NCBI RefSeq assembly: GCF_024398035.1
Contig: NZ_CP073748.1
Coordinates: 2,083,520-2,147,519 of the forward strand
DNA: 64,000 nt
Direction: 5' to 3'
From: Kordiimonas sp. SCSIO 12603
GTDB lineage: Bacteria; Pseudomonadota; Alphaproteobacteria; Sphingomonadales; Kordiimonadaceae
Of the stretch, positions 15,840 through 25,089 are shown piece by piece (position 1 is the stretch's first letter; every line of letters starts with the position of its first letter). Below the pieces are notes generated by a model. That model did no database searches. It had not been told where the DNA came from and saw nothing but the letters and a program-made list of their open reading frames with translations. The position numbers were made by a program, and so were the translations under genes.

Positions 15840-18044
15840 TTATTCAGCGGCTTTTGCCATATAGTTCGGTAGCCAACCTTCATGTGCGGCGGTTAGCTCG
15901 CTCATTGCAATGCTTACGCCGCCGCTTACTGAAAGTGTATCACCGCCTGTTGTACCGATGACAGCCACAGGGATGCCTGCATCCTTGGCTTCCTTACGGA
16001 TGGTTTCAGCAGTATCAGCATCAGCCGCCACAAGATAGCGGGCCTGACTTTCACTGAAGAGGCTGGTGTGAAGCGGTAGATCGCTTTCAAGCGTTACATC
16101 AGCACCCATGCCGCCAGAGATTGCCATATCAGCAAGCGCCGCGATAAGGCCGCCGTCTGAAAGATCATGGCAGGTGCTTACCTGACCATTTTCAATCAGT
16201 GCACGTACGAAATCACCGTTTCTGCGTTCGATATCCAGATCAACGAATGGAGGTGCGCCCGCATCTTCACCAAGGATTTGTTTCTGGTAAAGGCTTGCAC
16301 CTAGCTCATCTTTAGTTTCACCAATAAGAACAATAGCTTCGCCCGCATTTTTAAATGCGATTGTTGCCATTTTTTCATTGTCTTTCATCACGCCCACACC
16401 GCCGATTGCAGGGGTTGGCATAATGCCGGAACCGTTGGTTTCGTTATAAAGCGATACGTTACCGGATACGATTGGGTAATCAAGCGCACGGCAAGCTTCG
16501 CCCATGCCTTCAAGACAGCCCACAAACTGGCCCATAATCTCTGGGCGTTCAGGGTTACCGAAGTTCAGGCAGTTTGTGATCGCGAGCGGTGTTGCACCCA
16601 CAGCGGTAATATTACGCCATGTCTCAGCAACAGCCTGACGGCCACCTTGCTGCGGATCAGCATAGCAGTAACGCGGGGTAACATCGGTAGAGATCGCCAG
16701 CGCTTTCTCCGTGCCGTGCACACGTACAACAGCTGCATCACCACCCGGGCGCTGGATAGTATCACCCATTACCATGTGGTCATACTGTTCCCAGATCCAA
16801 CGGCGGGAACAAAGGTTTGGGCCACCAATCAGGTCAAGCACAGCTTTATTCAGATCTTGGGGAGCCGCTACATCAGCCGCATCGCGCTTATCTGTATAAA
16901 CATAAGGGCGTTCATATTCTGGTGCATCTTCAACGAGGCTGTTGATTGGCATATCACCAACAACTTCACCGCCGAACTTCAGGGTAAGCTTGCCAGTGTC
17001 GGTAATTTCACCGATTACAGCGAAATCAAGCTCCCACTTCTCGAAGATAGCTTTTGCCATCTCCTCGCGGCCCGGCTTCAATACCATAAGCATGCGCTCC
17101 TGGCTTTCGCTTAGGCACATTTCATATGGTGTCATGTTCGCTTCGCGCTGCGGTACGTTATCGAGGTTCAGTTCAAACCCAACACCGCCCTTGGATGCCA
17201 TTTCAACGCTTGAGGACGTGAGGCCAGCGGCACCCATATCCTGAATAGCGATGATCGCATCTGTTGCCATTAGCTCAAGGCAGGCTTCGATAAGAAGTTT
17301 TTCAGTGAACGGATCACCGACCTGAACGGTTGGGCGCTTTTCTTCGCTGTCTTCTGTGAATTCAGCAGATGCCATAGTTGCACCGTGGATACCGTCGCGG
17401 CCAGTTTTAGACCCCACATAAACAACAGGGTTACCAACGCCCGCTGCTGCACAGTAAAAGATTTTATCTGTATCAGCGAGGCCCACTGTCATAGCGTTTA
17501 CAAGGATGTTGCCGTTATAGGAAGCATCAAAATTGGTTTCGCCACCTACAGTTGGGACACCCACACAGTTACCGTAGCCGCCAATACCTTCAACAACACC
17601 AGATACAAGGTGGCGTGTTTTCGGGTGATCAGGTTCACCAAAACGTAGCGCGTTCATGTTGGCGACAGGGCGTGCACCCATGGTGAATACATCGCGGAGG
17701 ATACCGCCAACACCCGTTGCGGCGCCTTGATATGGTTCAATATAAGATGGGTGGTTGTGGCTTTCCATTTTGAAAATAGCCGCCTGACCATCACCAATAT
17801 CGATTACACCTGCGTTCTCGCCCGGGCCCTGGATAACCCAAGGGGCTTTCGTAGGCAGCTTTTTCAGGTGAAAGCGTGATGATTTATAAGAACAGTGCTC
17901 TGACCACATAACCGAATAGATACCAAGCTCGGTATAATTCGGTTCACGGCCCATCGCAGATACGATGCGTGCATATTCTTCTTCGTTCAGCCCGTGCTCT
18001 TTAACGATTTCAGGCGTGATTTTAATGTCATTCACATTTGTCAT
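15840..18044 (-). CDS. purL: Phosphoribosylformylglycinamidine synthase, subunit II
   Basis: A 734-residue small-type PurL, the catalytic subunit that converts FGAR to FGAM in de novo purine synthesis. It receives ammonia from PurQ and is assembled through PurS. Visible are [23 protein letters not shown] at the N-terminus with the catalytic His, [25 protein letters not shown] (ATP and metal site), [10 protein letters not shown], and the repeated AIRS-type domain ([19 protein letters not shown]; later [17 protein letters not shown]). Length matches the small PurL type that needs PurS, and purS and purQ lie directly upstream in the order C-S-Q-L. Confidence 0.98.
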   Translation of the reverse strand: MTNVNDIKITPEIVKEHGLNEEEYARIVSAMGREPNYTELGIYSVMWSEHCSYKSSRFHLKKLPTKAPWVIQGPGENAGVIDIGDGQAAIFKMESHNHPSYIEPYQGAATGVGGILRDVFTMGARPVANMNALRFGEPDHPKTRHLVSGVVEGIGGYGNCVGVPTVGGETNFDASYNGNILVNAMTVGLADTDKIFYCAAAGVGNPVVYVGSKTGRDGIHGATMASAEFTEDSEEKRPTVQVGDPFTEKLLIEACLELMATDAIIAIQDMGAAGLTSSSVEMASKGGVGFELNLDNVPQREANMTPYEMCLSESQERMLMVLKPGREEMAKAIFEKWELDFAVIGEITDTGKLTLKFGGEVVGDMPINSLVEDAPEYERPYVYTDKRDAADVAAPQDLNKAVLDLIGGPNLCSRRWIWEQYDHMVMGDTIQRPGGDAAVVRVHGTEKALAISTDVTPRYCYADPQQGGRQAVAETWRNITAVGATPLAITNCLNFGNPERPEIMGQFVGCLEGMGEACRALDYPIVSGNVSLYNETNGSGIMPTPAIGGVGVMKDNEKMATIAFKNAGEAIVLIGETKDELGASLYQKQILGEDAGAPPFVDLDIERRNGDFVRALIENGQVSTCHDLSDGGLIAALADMAISGGMGADVTLESDLPLHTSLFSESQARYLVAADADTAETIRKEAKDAGIPVAVIGTTGGDTLSVSGGVSIAMSELTAAHEGWLPNYMAKAAE

Positions 18045-18055
18045 GTCACTAATCC

Positions 18056-18718
18056 TTACCCGAGACGGCTCATTACAGATTCAAACATCACACGACCGTC
18101 CGAACCGCCAAGGGCTGGTTCGATCATCCGTTCCGGGTGCGGCATCATGCCAAGCACATTGCCTTTGGCGTTCATTACACCTGCAATGCGGCGCTGAGCA
18201 CCGTTGATGTCGTCTGCATAGCGGAATGCCACTTGGCCTTCACCTTCAAGGCGGTCAAGCGTATCGGCATCTGCGAAATAGTTACCGTCATGGTGAGCAA
18301 CCGGGATCGTGATCTCTGCGCCTTCATCATATCCATTTGTGAAGAGGCTATCAGTATTTTCCACTTTCAGCTTCACATCCTTACACACGAAATGCAGGTT
18401 TGCGTTACGCATCAAGGCACCCGGCAGTAGGCCAGTTTCCGTAAGGATCTGGAAACCGTTACACACACCAAAAGTTGGTACACCATCTTCCGCGCGCTTG
18501 ATCACTTCTTTCATGATGTGTGAGCGTGCAGACATAGCGCCACAGCGCAGATAGTCGCCATAAGAAAAACCGCCGGGCAGGGCAATGAAATCGACCTTGT
18601 CGAAATCATAATCCTGGTGCCAGACCATAAGTGGCTTTTGCCCTGTAATTTTCTCAAGGGCAACAGCCATATCCCGGTCACAGTTTGAACCCGGGAATAC
18701 AATGACTGCGGATTTCAT
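18056..18718 (-). CDS. purQ: Phosphoribosylformylglycinamidine synthase, glutaminase subunit
   Basis: A 220-residue class I glutamine amidotransferase. [15 protein letters not shown] is the N-terminus, [17 protein letters not shown] the oxyanion region, [12 protein letters not shown] holds the nucleophile Cys, and MMPHPERM holds the catalytic His followed by the region of the Glu. It supplies ammonia to PurL, 11 bases downstream. Confidence 0.97.
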   Translation of the reverse strand: MKSAVIVFPGSNCDRDMAVALEKITGQKPLMVWHQDYDFDKVDFIALPGGFSYGDYLRCGAMSARSHIMKEVIKRAEDGVPTFGVCNGFQILTETGLLPGALMRNANLHFVCKDVKLKVENTDSLFTNGYDEGAEITIPVAHHDGNYFADADTLDRLEGEGQVAFRYADDINGAQRRIAGVMNAKGNVLGMMPHPERMIEPALGGSDGRVMFESVMSRLG

Positions 18719-18723
18719 ATGCG

Positions 18724-18963
18724 CTACTCCAGCTCGATGCTGTAGTTTTCAATCACAGTGTTCGCAAGCAGCTTGCGGCACATTGCGTCTACTTCTTCTT
18801 GAGCTTTGGCGCGATCAGTTGCCTGAAGGTCAAGCTCGATATATTTGCCTTGGCGTGCTGCATCAACACCGCCGAAGCCCATGTTACCGAGAGCGTGCTC
18901 AATCGCCTTACCTTGTGGGTCCAGAACACCGTTTTTAAGAGTTACAAAGATACGGGCTTTCAT
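18724..18963 (-). CDS. purS: Phosphoribosylformylglycinamidine synthase, PurS subunit
   Basis: A 79-residue Pur[26 protein letters not shown] is the family signature. PurS dimers bridge PurL and PurQ in organisms with small-type PurL. It is placed 5 bases from both purC and purQ, so it is translated in the same operon. Confidence 0.96.
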   Translation of the reverse strand: MKARIFVTLKNGVLDPQGKAIEHALGNMGFGGVDAARQGKYIELDLQATDRAKAQEEVDAMCRKLLANTVIENYSIELE

Positions 18964-18968
18964 TGGCC

Positions 18969-19733
18969 TTAGCCTTCCTTCTTGTGATCAGCAATTTCTG
19001 TAACATCCGCGTTTGGCAGAATACCAAGGCGGCGGGCAACTTCCTGATAAGCTTCCATTTCACCACCTAGATCGCGGCGGAAACGGTCTTTATCCAGTTT
19101 TTCACCGGTTTTCATGTCCCACAGGCGGCAACCATCCGGGCTGATTTCGTCCGCCAGAACAGTGATAACGTCTTCACCGTCTTCAAGGCGGCCAAACTCA
19201 AGCTTGAAATCAACAAGCGTGATGCCGATGGCAGAAAAAAGCCCTGAGAGGAAATCATTCACTCTAAGGGCATAATAAGACATTTCTTCCAGTTCGTGTT
19301 CCTCGGCCCAGCCAAAGGTAAGAACGTGTTCTTCGGCAATGAGCGGGTCTCCAAGTTCGTCGGATTTATAGCAGTATTCGACGATTGGGTTCGGAAGTTT
19401 GGTGCCTTCCTCAATACCGAGCCGCTTAGACATGCTACCAGCGGCGATATTGCGGACAATTATCTCAACCGGGATAATTTCCACCTTCTTTACCAGCTGC
19501 TCACGCATATTCAGGCGTTCGATAAAGTGAGTTGGGATGCCAATATCGCTGAGCGCTTTAAAGATGTGCTCTGAAATAATGTTGTTCACCACGCCTTTGC
19601 CTGCAAGGGTTCCCTTTTTCTCGGCATTATACGCAGTGGCATCGTCTTTGAAGTATTGAACAATAGTTCCTGGCTCCGGCCCTTCAAACAGAATTTTGGC
19701 CTTGCCTTCATAAATTGTATTGCGGCGGGACAT
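18969..19733 (-). CDS. purC: SAICAR synthetase
   Basis: A 254-residue phosphoribosylaminoimidazole-succinocarboxamide synthase. The N-terminal [17 protein letters not shown] is the ATP phosphate loop, [36 protein letters not shown] is the core, and VDFKLEFGR and [14 protein letters not shown] bind metal and substrate. I chose the ATG at 19733 ([11 protein letters not shown]), preceded by GAGAAAGAG; 18 further in-frame residues upstream are not family-like. First gene of the purCSQL operon; divergent from the DUF1476 gene. Confidence 0.96.
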   Translation of the reverse strand: MSRRNTIYEGKAKILFEGPEPGTIVQYFKDDATAYNAEKKGTLAGKGVVNNIISEHIFKALSDIGIPTHFIERLNMREQLVKKVEIIPVEIIVRNIAAGSMSKRLGIEEGTKLPNPIVEYCYKSDELGDPLIAEEHVLTFGWAEEHELEEMSYYALRVNDFLSGLFSAIGITLVDFKLEFGRLEDGEDVITVLADEISPDGCRLWDMKTGEKLDKDRFRRDLGGEMEAYQEVARRLGILPNADVTEIADHKKEG

Positions 19734-19934
19734 GTGCTCTTTCTCGTCGCTAGGGTTTGTAGTGGTGCGCACTACATAACCGAACATTGAGCCTGCGACA
19801 ATCTTTCTGTAACATTTATTGTGAACATTTCATAACATACGGAAATTACGCAAAGAAATTTCCTGTACCTGTTGAAAGACTATGCTAAATTTATTATGTC
19901 CAAAATAGGAATCGGACGAGAGGAAAAACAACTA

Positions 19935-20261
19935 ATGACAACGTTTGACAACCGCGAAAAAGCCTTCGAAGACAAATTTGCTCATGATGAAGGGATTGAT
20001 TTCAAGGTACGTGCACGCCGTAACCGCCTATTTGGCGAATGGCTGGCTACGGAACTTCTGGGCCTTTCTGGTGATGCGGTAGGGGAATATGCAGGTTCCG
20101 TTGTTACTGCCGATCTTGAAGAAGAGGGCGATGATGATGTGCTCCGTAAGGTTCATGCTGATCTGGAGGCGAAGAATGTTGATCTTTCTGATCACCGCCT
20201 TGAGAAGCGCCTTGAAGAGTTTATGGCTGTTGCCCGTGAGCAAATCGCAAGCGAAGCGTAA
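19935..20261 (+). CDS. DUF1476 protein, F1-ATPase inhibitor (zeta subunit) family
   Basis: A 108-residue acidic helical protein. MTTFDNREKAFEDKFAHDEGIDFKVRARRNRLFG is the family's conserved start, and RLEKRLEEFMAVAREQI ends it. In Paracoccus denitrificans the family member is the zeta subunit that inhibits F1-ATPase; most homologues share that assignment by similarity. The ATG at 19935 follows GAGAGGAAA; upstream in-frame residues are not family-like. Its position back to back with purC is common in alphaproteobacteria. Confidence 0.9.
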   Translation: MTTFDNREKAFEDKFAHDEGIDFKVRARRNRLFGEWLATELLGLSGDAVGEYAGSVVTADLEEEGDDDVLRKVHADLEAKNVDLSDHRLEKRLEEFMAVAREQIASEA

Positions 20262-20291
20262 ATTAAATACAGAGACAGTATAGTAAAATGT

Positions 20292-20318
20292 AAAGGGAAG
20301 CTTTTGCTTCCCTTTTTT
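20292..20318 (+). terminator. Intrinsic terminator after DUF1476 gene
   Basis: AAAGGGAAGC, loop TTTT, GCTTCCCTTT, with T residues to 20318. Ten perfect pairs. Confidence 0.93.
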
Positions 20319-20382
20319 AATTGTACGTTAAGTTGTTTATAGTTAAGTTCTTCTAACCATAAGGTTGTATAAGGGTTGTTAA

Positions 20383-21141
20383 GTGTTGTCCGGGGTAAAG
20401 CTCATATTGATTATACTGCTGACCATCTGTGTCGGAGCGGTAAAGGGCGAAGAGGTATTGAAGGTTGGCTTGCTGACCGAAGACCGCCCTCCATTCTATA
20501 TGGCATCTAGCGAAAAAGGTTCTCTTGAAGGTATTTATATTGACCTGCTAAATGAAGCCTTTGCTGGTACGAACGTTCGCCTTGAATTTCACCGTTTGCC
20601 GCAAACTCGCCTTCGTCTCATGATGGAAGAGGGGGGCCTGGATGTTGAGCCGGGGATCGATATGCGCTGGAGGCAGCGACCTCAGGAGGTTCTTGGGTCT
20701 GTTTATAGTGAACCTTTCATGGAAGATGCAGAGGTTCTTTTATTTGCGAAAGACGCTTACAGGGAAGATTATAATAAAATCTATATGCGTAAGCTGAGGT
20801 TTTGTGGTGTTCGAGGATATGAAATCCCTGATGCGTTGAAAGATTATCTTCCTAGTGAGTATGACAGCGCTAGCCAATTGTATGTTCTCAATGAAGTGCA
20901 GGCACTGCGGATGCTTGAGATGTCGCGGTGTGACTATACATACATTTCAAAGCTACTATACCGATTTTTGAATATCTGGAATGCTTATGAAATTGAAGTA
21001 CATCCACATGCGCTTCAGCATTTCCAACTGCGTTTTCGGTTAAATAGAAAGCATGAAAAACTGCTTGAGCGAATTAACATGAATTTGGCACATATGCAGC
21101 AATCTGGTGAATTGCAGCGCATTATGAAGCGTTACGAATAA
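20383..21141 (+). CDS. Periplasmic substrate-binding protein (SBP_bac_3 family)
   Basis: A 252-residue protein with a signal peptide (about 1-23) and a two-lobe solute-binding fold. LKVGLLTEDRPPFYMAS is the typical opening, GSLEGIYIDLLNEAF the first lobe, and LDVEPGIDMRWR the hinge region. Two cysteines (FCGVRG and SRCDYTY) could form a disulfide. It starts at GTG 20383, with a possible TTG one codon later. No transporter permease or ATPase is next to it, so it may be an orphan sensor-type binding protein rather than part of an ABC importer. Ligand unknown, perhaps an amino acid. Confidence 0.8.
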   Translation: MLSGVKLILIILLTICVGAVKGEEVLKVGLLTEDRPPFYMASSEKGSLEGIYIDLLNEAFAGTNVRLEFHRLPQTRLRLMMEEGGLDVEPGIDMRWRQRPQEVLGSVYSEPFMEDAEVLLFAKDAYREDYNKIYMRKLRFCGVRGYEIPDALKDYLPSEYDSASQLYVLNEVQALRMLEMSRCDYTYISKLLYRFLNIWNAYEIEVHPHALQHFQLRFRLNRKHEKLLERINMNLAHMQQSGELQRIMKRYE

Positions 21142-21196
21142 TCTAATTCGGAAGCCTGTCTTATGAAACAGGCCCTAGTTGTTTAGAAAGCTGAAA

Positions 21197-21781
21197 CTAA
21201 ACGGCTTTTCTTTGGTTCATTCTGTAACCGATAAAGCCAAGGGCCAGAAGAAGTATCAGGAGAGTTCCTGGTTCTGGGGTAGCAACAATATTTACAGTAG
21301 TTGTGTCGTTGCTTGTTAAATGTTGGTTTGAGCTAACATTAAGTATAGTACCGTTTGGCAGTGCAATTGTACCAACACCTGTTATGTTTGAACGCAGGAT
21401 ACGTACAGATAATTTAATTGTATAGACGCCGACTGTTGGAAACACAGTACCAAGACCTGTTGGGACTGTAAGCTGAAGGCCGTCTGCTACAGCGCCATCG
21501 AAATTACTATTATTGAAATCTCTGAACCGGGCATAACGAACGCCGTTAATATCCCATCTTACGCGGAAAGCTGCATAACTGGCGAGGTCACAGAGTGAAA
21601 AACCATTCACAGTGGTCCCACAAGCATCGAGAAGTAAATTATTCCCGATAGTGGTTGGGGTATAAAGGCCAACATCAGTTGTGAGAATGGGAAATGTAGC
21701 TTGCGATGGTGTGCTGACAAGCAAGGAGCAACCTATTGCCGCTAAACATACTTTAACTGTTTTTATAAAGTTTTTCATCAT
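21197..21781 (-). CDS. PEP-CTERM sorted exported protein A
   Basis: A 194-residue exported protein with a signal peptide (about 1-29). The body is beta-rich and contains LLLDACGTTVNGFSLCDLAS and GVYTIKLSVRI. The C-terminal sorting signal is PEPGTLLILLLALGFIGYR followed by MNQRKAV: PEP motif, hydrophobic helix, basic tail. Such proteins are cleaved and anchored by an exosortase, which is not in this window. It is a tandem paralogue of the next leftward gene (21929-22603): both share a Y-x-P, DACG-x-T, C-x-L, G-x-YTI pattern. The first codon may be 21781 or 21778. Confidence 0.85.
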   Translation of the reverse strand: MMKNFIKTVKVCLAAIGCSLLVSTPSQATFPILTTDVGLYTPTTIGNNLLLDACGTTVNGFSLCDLASYAAFRVRWDINGVRYARFRDFNNSNFDGAVADGLQLTVPTGLGTVFPTVGVYTIKLSVRILRSNITGVGTIALPNGTILNVSSNQHLTSNDTTTVNIVATPEPGTLLILLLALGFIGYRMNQRKAV

Positions 21782-21928
21782 TCATGCGCCTTTCAGGCGA
21801 CCCCATATCTATATGGACTATATCCTGTTTCGCCTGAGAAATAAAGAAAATGCAGCTGTTTTGGTAAATCTGACTTGAGGCCGTAAATAAAAACAGCGCC
21901 CAAGCCGGAGCGCCGTTTGTAAATTATA

Positions 21929-22603
21929 TTATGCTAACGTTTTCCGTCTTCGTCTCATGGCTATGAGCAGCGCCGGAATAAGAATAAGGGCAGTCTCTGG
22001 TTCTGGAACTGGTGCGGTAACTGATAAGCTAGCCTGCGCAAAGCTTGTGTTCCGGTATCCGTTAGTTGTGTATCCTGAAGTGGAACACCCAGTACCGGGG
22101 GGGCCATAATGAACGCCGCCAATGTTTACGCCTGGATCACACCATGCTCGAGCAACATTTCCGTCAGGCAGCAGGACATCATTCCAAAACTCTGGAGTGT
22201 GAATTAGAAGGCCGATAGTATAGTTACCAACTTGAGAAATAAGAGTGCCAGCTCCTGTTGAAAATGTGGGTGTAAGACCATGTACAGCATTTGAGCCAGT
22301 ATATTCAGCAAGTGTTGATGTCACGCCATTCTGGCTAATTGACCACGTGAATTCAAAATTCTCCAGTGCTGTGTTGGACAGAGTACAAAAGCCATAAGAA
22401 GGCTGAGAATTTGGTGTGTGAGTGGCTCTGTGAAGAGTGGAGCCGCAGGCATCAACTGTAAGATCTTCACCAAGCGCAATGGGAGAGTAATTGTCTTGTT
22501 GCGCCAAAACATCGAAATAAAAATTGAAAGTTGCTTTGGCTTCTACTGAAATGCCGAGAGCAGAAACCAGCACACCGCAAGCTACTAAGGCTGTTTTTAA
22601 CAT
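21929..22603 (-). CDS. PEP-CTERM sorted exported protein B
   Basis: A 224-residue exported protein with a signal peptide (about 1-24, ending VEAKA). It has the same DACG core as its neighbour (DLTVDACGSTLHRA, then GFCTLSNTALENFEF). An extra insert with CDPGVNIGGVHYGPPGTGC probably forms a disulfide loop. The tail VPEPETALILIPALLIAMRRRRK is a PEP-CTERM signal. It is transcribed away from the large TPR lipoprotein gene. Probably an extracellular or surface matrix protein; no enzymatic motif seen. Confidence 0.85.
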   Translation of the reverse strand: MLKTALVACGVLVSALGISVEAKATFNFYFDVLAQQDNYSPIALGEDLTVDACGSTLHRATHTPNSQPSYGFCTLSNTALENFEFTWSISQNGVTSTLAEYTGSNAVHGLTPTFSTGAGTLISQVGNYTIGLLIHTPEFWNDVLLPDGNVARAWCDPGVNIGGVHYGPPGTGCSTSGYTTNGYRNTSFAQASLSVTAPVPEPETALILIPALLIAMRRRRKTLA

Positions 22604-22938
22604 GATGACCCCATCAACTACTTAAATGACTAACGCGTATTTTAAGTTTAGTTATTCATACATATATTTAATAAATATATAATGAGATAAAATTAAAAAT
22701 GCAAATAATGAACTAGATAACTGTATTTAAATGGAAATTCATTTCATGGGTGGGCTGAGAAGGTTGTATTGATATTTGCCCGGAAACCTTGGTGAAAGCT
22801 CTAAAGGGGCGTAAAATTAGAATAAATACCGCCCATATGTCCGTGTCAGCACTATCTTTGGCTTGAATTATCTGTAAGATATTGTTTTAAATCTTAATTA
22901 AATATTGTTCACCCGAAATAAGTGTTGGTGGGGTTTTG
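22604..22938. other. AT-rich divergent promoter region
   Basis: About 335 bases between the PEP-CTERM B gene and the TPR lipoprotein gene, very AT-rich from 22620 to 22740. It must hold both promoters. I found no sigma-54 type GG-N10-GC element here, although such promoters are known in front of PEP-CTERM genes elsewhere. Confidence 0.4.
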
Positions 22939-25011
22939 ATGAAAAAACTTGGTATATTGGCAACGTGTTCCTTCATGGTTTTAGTCGCCTGTGGGTCTTC
23001 TGAAGAACAGGAACAACAGCAGCAAATAGATTTTTCTGCCTTTGATATCCCCACACTTGAAAAAATTGTTGCGGATGGTGAACCTGTTCAGGCTATTCAG
23101 ATTATCCGCGGTAAAGAACAGCTTAATTTAGCGACGATCGAAGATTTTCTCCTTTCAACAGAGATTTATATCACGCTGTTGAATGGTGTAGCCGCTGAAG
23201 TAGAGCTGAATAAAGCTGTAGAATTGGGGGCAGAAGGGGAACAGGTTGACTTGTTTCGGGCACGCGTTCTTCTGTTGCAAAAGAAGCTGGAAGAAGCGGA
23301 AGAGTTCTTAGCTGAAACAACATTTACCAATGATTTAGCGTATGAAGCGTTATTGCTGCGCGGTGATATTAAAAACGAGCTAAGAGAGTATGAAGCTGCC
23401 AGAGGTTTTTATCAGGCTGCGGTGGATGATAAGCCCGATAATTATTATGGTTATGTTGGATTAGCGCAATTGGAGCTAAATCAGGGCTTTATTGATGATG
23501 CTTTTGCAAATGCCAGCAGAGCGAATGAGCTTCAACCCGATGATCCGATCGTTCTTTATCTTCTCGGGTCCACAAGCCGCTATCTCTTAAAACCAGATGA
23601 AGCAATTGCATATCTTAAGCGCGCACTAGAGCTTAATGGACAACACTATCTGGCGCTTCTTGAACTCGCGGCCATCTATATCGAAAAGAATGAATTTGAA
23701 GAAGCTCGTAAGCAGCTGGATGAAGTTTATGCTCTTTCCCCAGAAGATCGGATGGCGCGTTATTATTCTGCGCTTCTGTTAGCTTCAGAAGGAAAGAATG
23801 AAGAAGCCGAAGAGCTTATGTTGCGCCTTGGGGATTTGCCAAAAATCTACCCTCCGGCAGCTCGGGTATATGGGCATATAGCCTACCGCCTTGGCAAATA
23901 TAGTACGGCGACGCCTTATTTAGAGCAGTTCCTGCGACTTTTACCAGAAGATAGACCTACCCGTCTTGCGCTGGCAGAATCCTATACGCGCAGAGGTAAG
24001 GCGAAAGAGGCACTTCGTCTGCTAAAAGTACTACTTGATGCAAATGAGGCTGACCTGGAGGCTAACTTGCAAGCCGCGGCCGCCGCTGGGATTATGGGGG
24101 ACCGTCAGAAGGTTGGTGAATATGTAACCCGTGCTCAAAATCTCGCAAAAAATGGCAGCGTTGATGATCAGGAATTAATCCGCTCGCTTGGGCGTCGTTT
24201 GGCTATCAATAACTTCCAAAAAGGTAACGATAAGGTTGCTATTGATCAATTGGAAGCAATGGCAGCTGAGGATGATAAGGACCTGTTAACACTAACATTG
24301 ATGGCCAATCTCCAGATGGAGACGGGTGATCTGGAAAGTGCGGAGAAAACAACCAGCAGGCTATTAGCTGTTGCTCCGGATAGTCCTGTAGGGGCCAACC
24401 TTATGGGATCTATCAGATATCGCCAGCGCAAAGTTGATGAAGCCCTTGAGCTTTACAACAAGGCAATTGAACAGAATTCCGAGTATGTTTCAGCGCTTAA
24501 AAACCGAGCTCTTGTTTATCTGGTTCAGGAAAAATTCCAGGAAGCGCGAGAAGATTTGGCAAAGGTAGTTGCCGCTAATCCAAGAGATGCACAGGCGAGA
24601 GGTATGTTTGGTAGAGCGCTCCTTGAAACCGGCGATGCTAAAGAGTCTCTGGGGCATTTTCAGGCTGCTGAGGAAGTTTTTCCGAGATCCGCTATTTTAC
24701 ATGCAGATCATTCAGAGGCCCTTGCAAAACTCGGTTATTATTCTACGGCGATCAAACGTGCTGAGAGAGCTATTTCTTATTCAGGCGGGCACGAAAAGCT
24801 AAATGAATATTTAAATAATCTGATCGCTGAGTGGACCGAAATTGATAAGAAACAACGCGAAGAAGAGGCTAAAGCCAGAGAAGAACGTAAGGCTAAACGT
24901 GCAGAACAGCGCAAAGAGCAGCAAGAGCGTTTAAAAGAGGGGCAGAAAGAAGAGGAAACATCAGATGAAGGTGATGTTGAGCCACCTGAAGATGAACCGC
25001 CCCTTCACTAA
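22939..25011 (+). CDS. Large TPR-repeat lipoprotein, PrsT-like
   Basis: A 690-residue lipoprotein: signal peptide with lipobox LVAC (Cys near 18), a Glu/Gln-rich spacer, then about 14-16 tetratricopeptide repeats across residues 60-630. Examples are EAARGFYQAAVDDKPDNYYG and DEAIAYLKRALELNGQHYLA. It ends with a highly charged coiled tail (about 640-690, Lys/Glu/Arg-rich, ending EPPEDEPPLH). It resembles the TPR protein PrsT of PEP-CTERM / exopolysaccharide systems, and two PEP-CTERM genes lie next door, but it is shorter than typical PrsT. I chose the ATG at 22939 after GGTGGGG. Likely a scaffold for export or sorting at the outer membrane, by inference. Confidence 0.75.
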   Translation: MKKLGILATCSFMVLVACGSSEEQEQQQQIDFSAFDIPTLEKIVADGEPVQAIQIIRGKEQLNLATIEDFLLSTEIYITLLNGVAAEVELNKAVELGAEGEQVDLFRARVLLLQKKLEEAEEFLAETTFTNDLAYEALLLRGDIKNELREYEAARGFYQAAVDDKPDNYYGYVGLAQLELNQGFIDDAFANASRANELQPDDPIVLYLLGSTSRYLLKPDEAIAYLKRALELNGQHYLALLELAAIYIEKNEFEEARKQLDEVYALSPEDRMARYYSALLLASEGKNEEAEELMLRLGDLPKIYPPAARVYGHIAYRLGKYSTATPYLEQFLRLLPEDRPTRLALAESYTRRGKAKEALRLLKVLLDANEADLEANLQAAAAAGIMGDRQKVGEYVTRAQNLAKNGSVDDQELIRSLGRRLAINNFQKGNDKVAIDQLEAMAAEDDKDLLTLTLMANLQMETGDLESAEKTTSRLLAVAPDSPVGANLMGSIRYRQRKVDEALELYNKAIEQNSEYVSALKNRALVYLVQEKFQEAREDLAKVVAANPRDAQARGMFGRALLETGDAKESLGHFQAAEEVFPRSAILHADHSEALAKLGYYSTAIKRAERAISYSGGHEKLNEYLNNLIAEWTEIDKKQREEEAKAREERKAKRAEQRKEQQERLKEGQKEEETSDEGDVEPPEDEPPLH

Positions 25012-25042
25012 TCAGTTGAATGATTTTTAAACTTCATTACAA

Positions 25043-25078
25043 AAAGCGCACTATACTTTCTTAGTGCGCTTTAGTTTT
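25043..25078 (+). terminator. Intrinsic terminator after TPR lipoprotein gene
   Basis: AAAGCGCACTA (25043-25053), 8-nt loop, TAGTGCGCTTT (25062-25072), then AGTTTT. Eleven perfect pairs. Confidence 0.88.
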
Positions 25079-25089
25079 GTGAAAAGAAT

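Noticed and set aside
15713-15883. N-terminal extension of the lipoprotein frame upstream of 15712
   Set aside because: It runs through the purL terminator into purL. The ATG at 15712 has a strong Shine-Dalgarno and begins a proper lipoprotein signal peptide.
20383-21141. Solute-binding protein considered as part of an ABC importer
   Set aside because: No permease or ATPase gene lies next to it; the nearest ABC genes (45.7-47.6 kb) are of the exporter type.
21787-21799. CGCCT-TTC-AGGCG dyad near the start of PEP-CTERM protein A, considered as an RNA thermometer or operator
   Set aside because: Five-base arms only and no supporting structure; common by chance.
22751-22812. A CTGAGA sequence with nearby G/C-rich blocks before the TPR lipoprotein gene, suggestive of a TPP riboswitch
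   Set aside because: The rest of the thiamine-element consensus and its pairing arms cannot be formed, and the gene has no link to thiamine.
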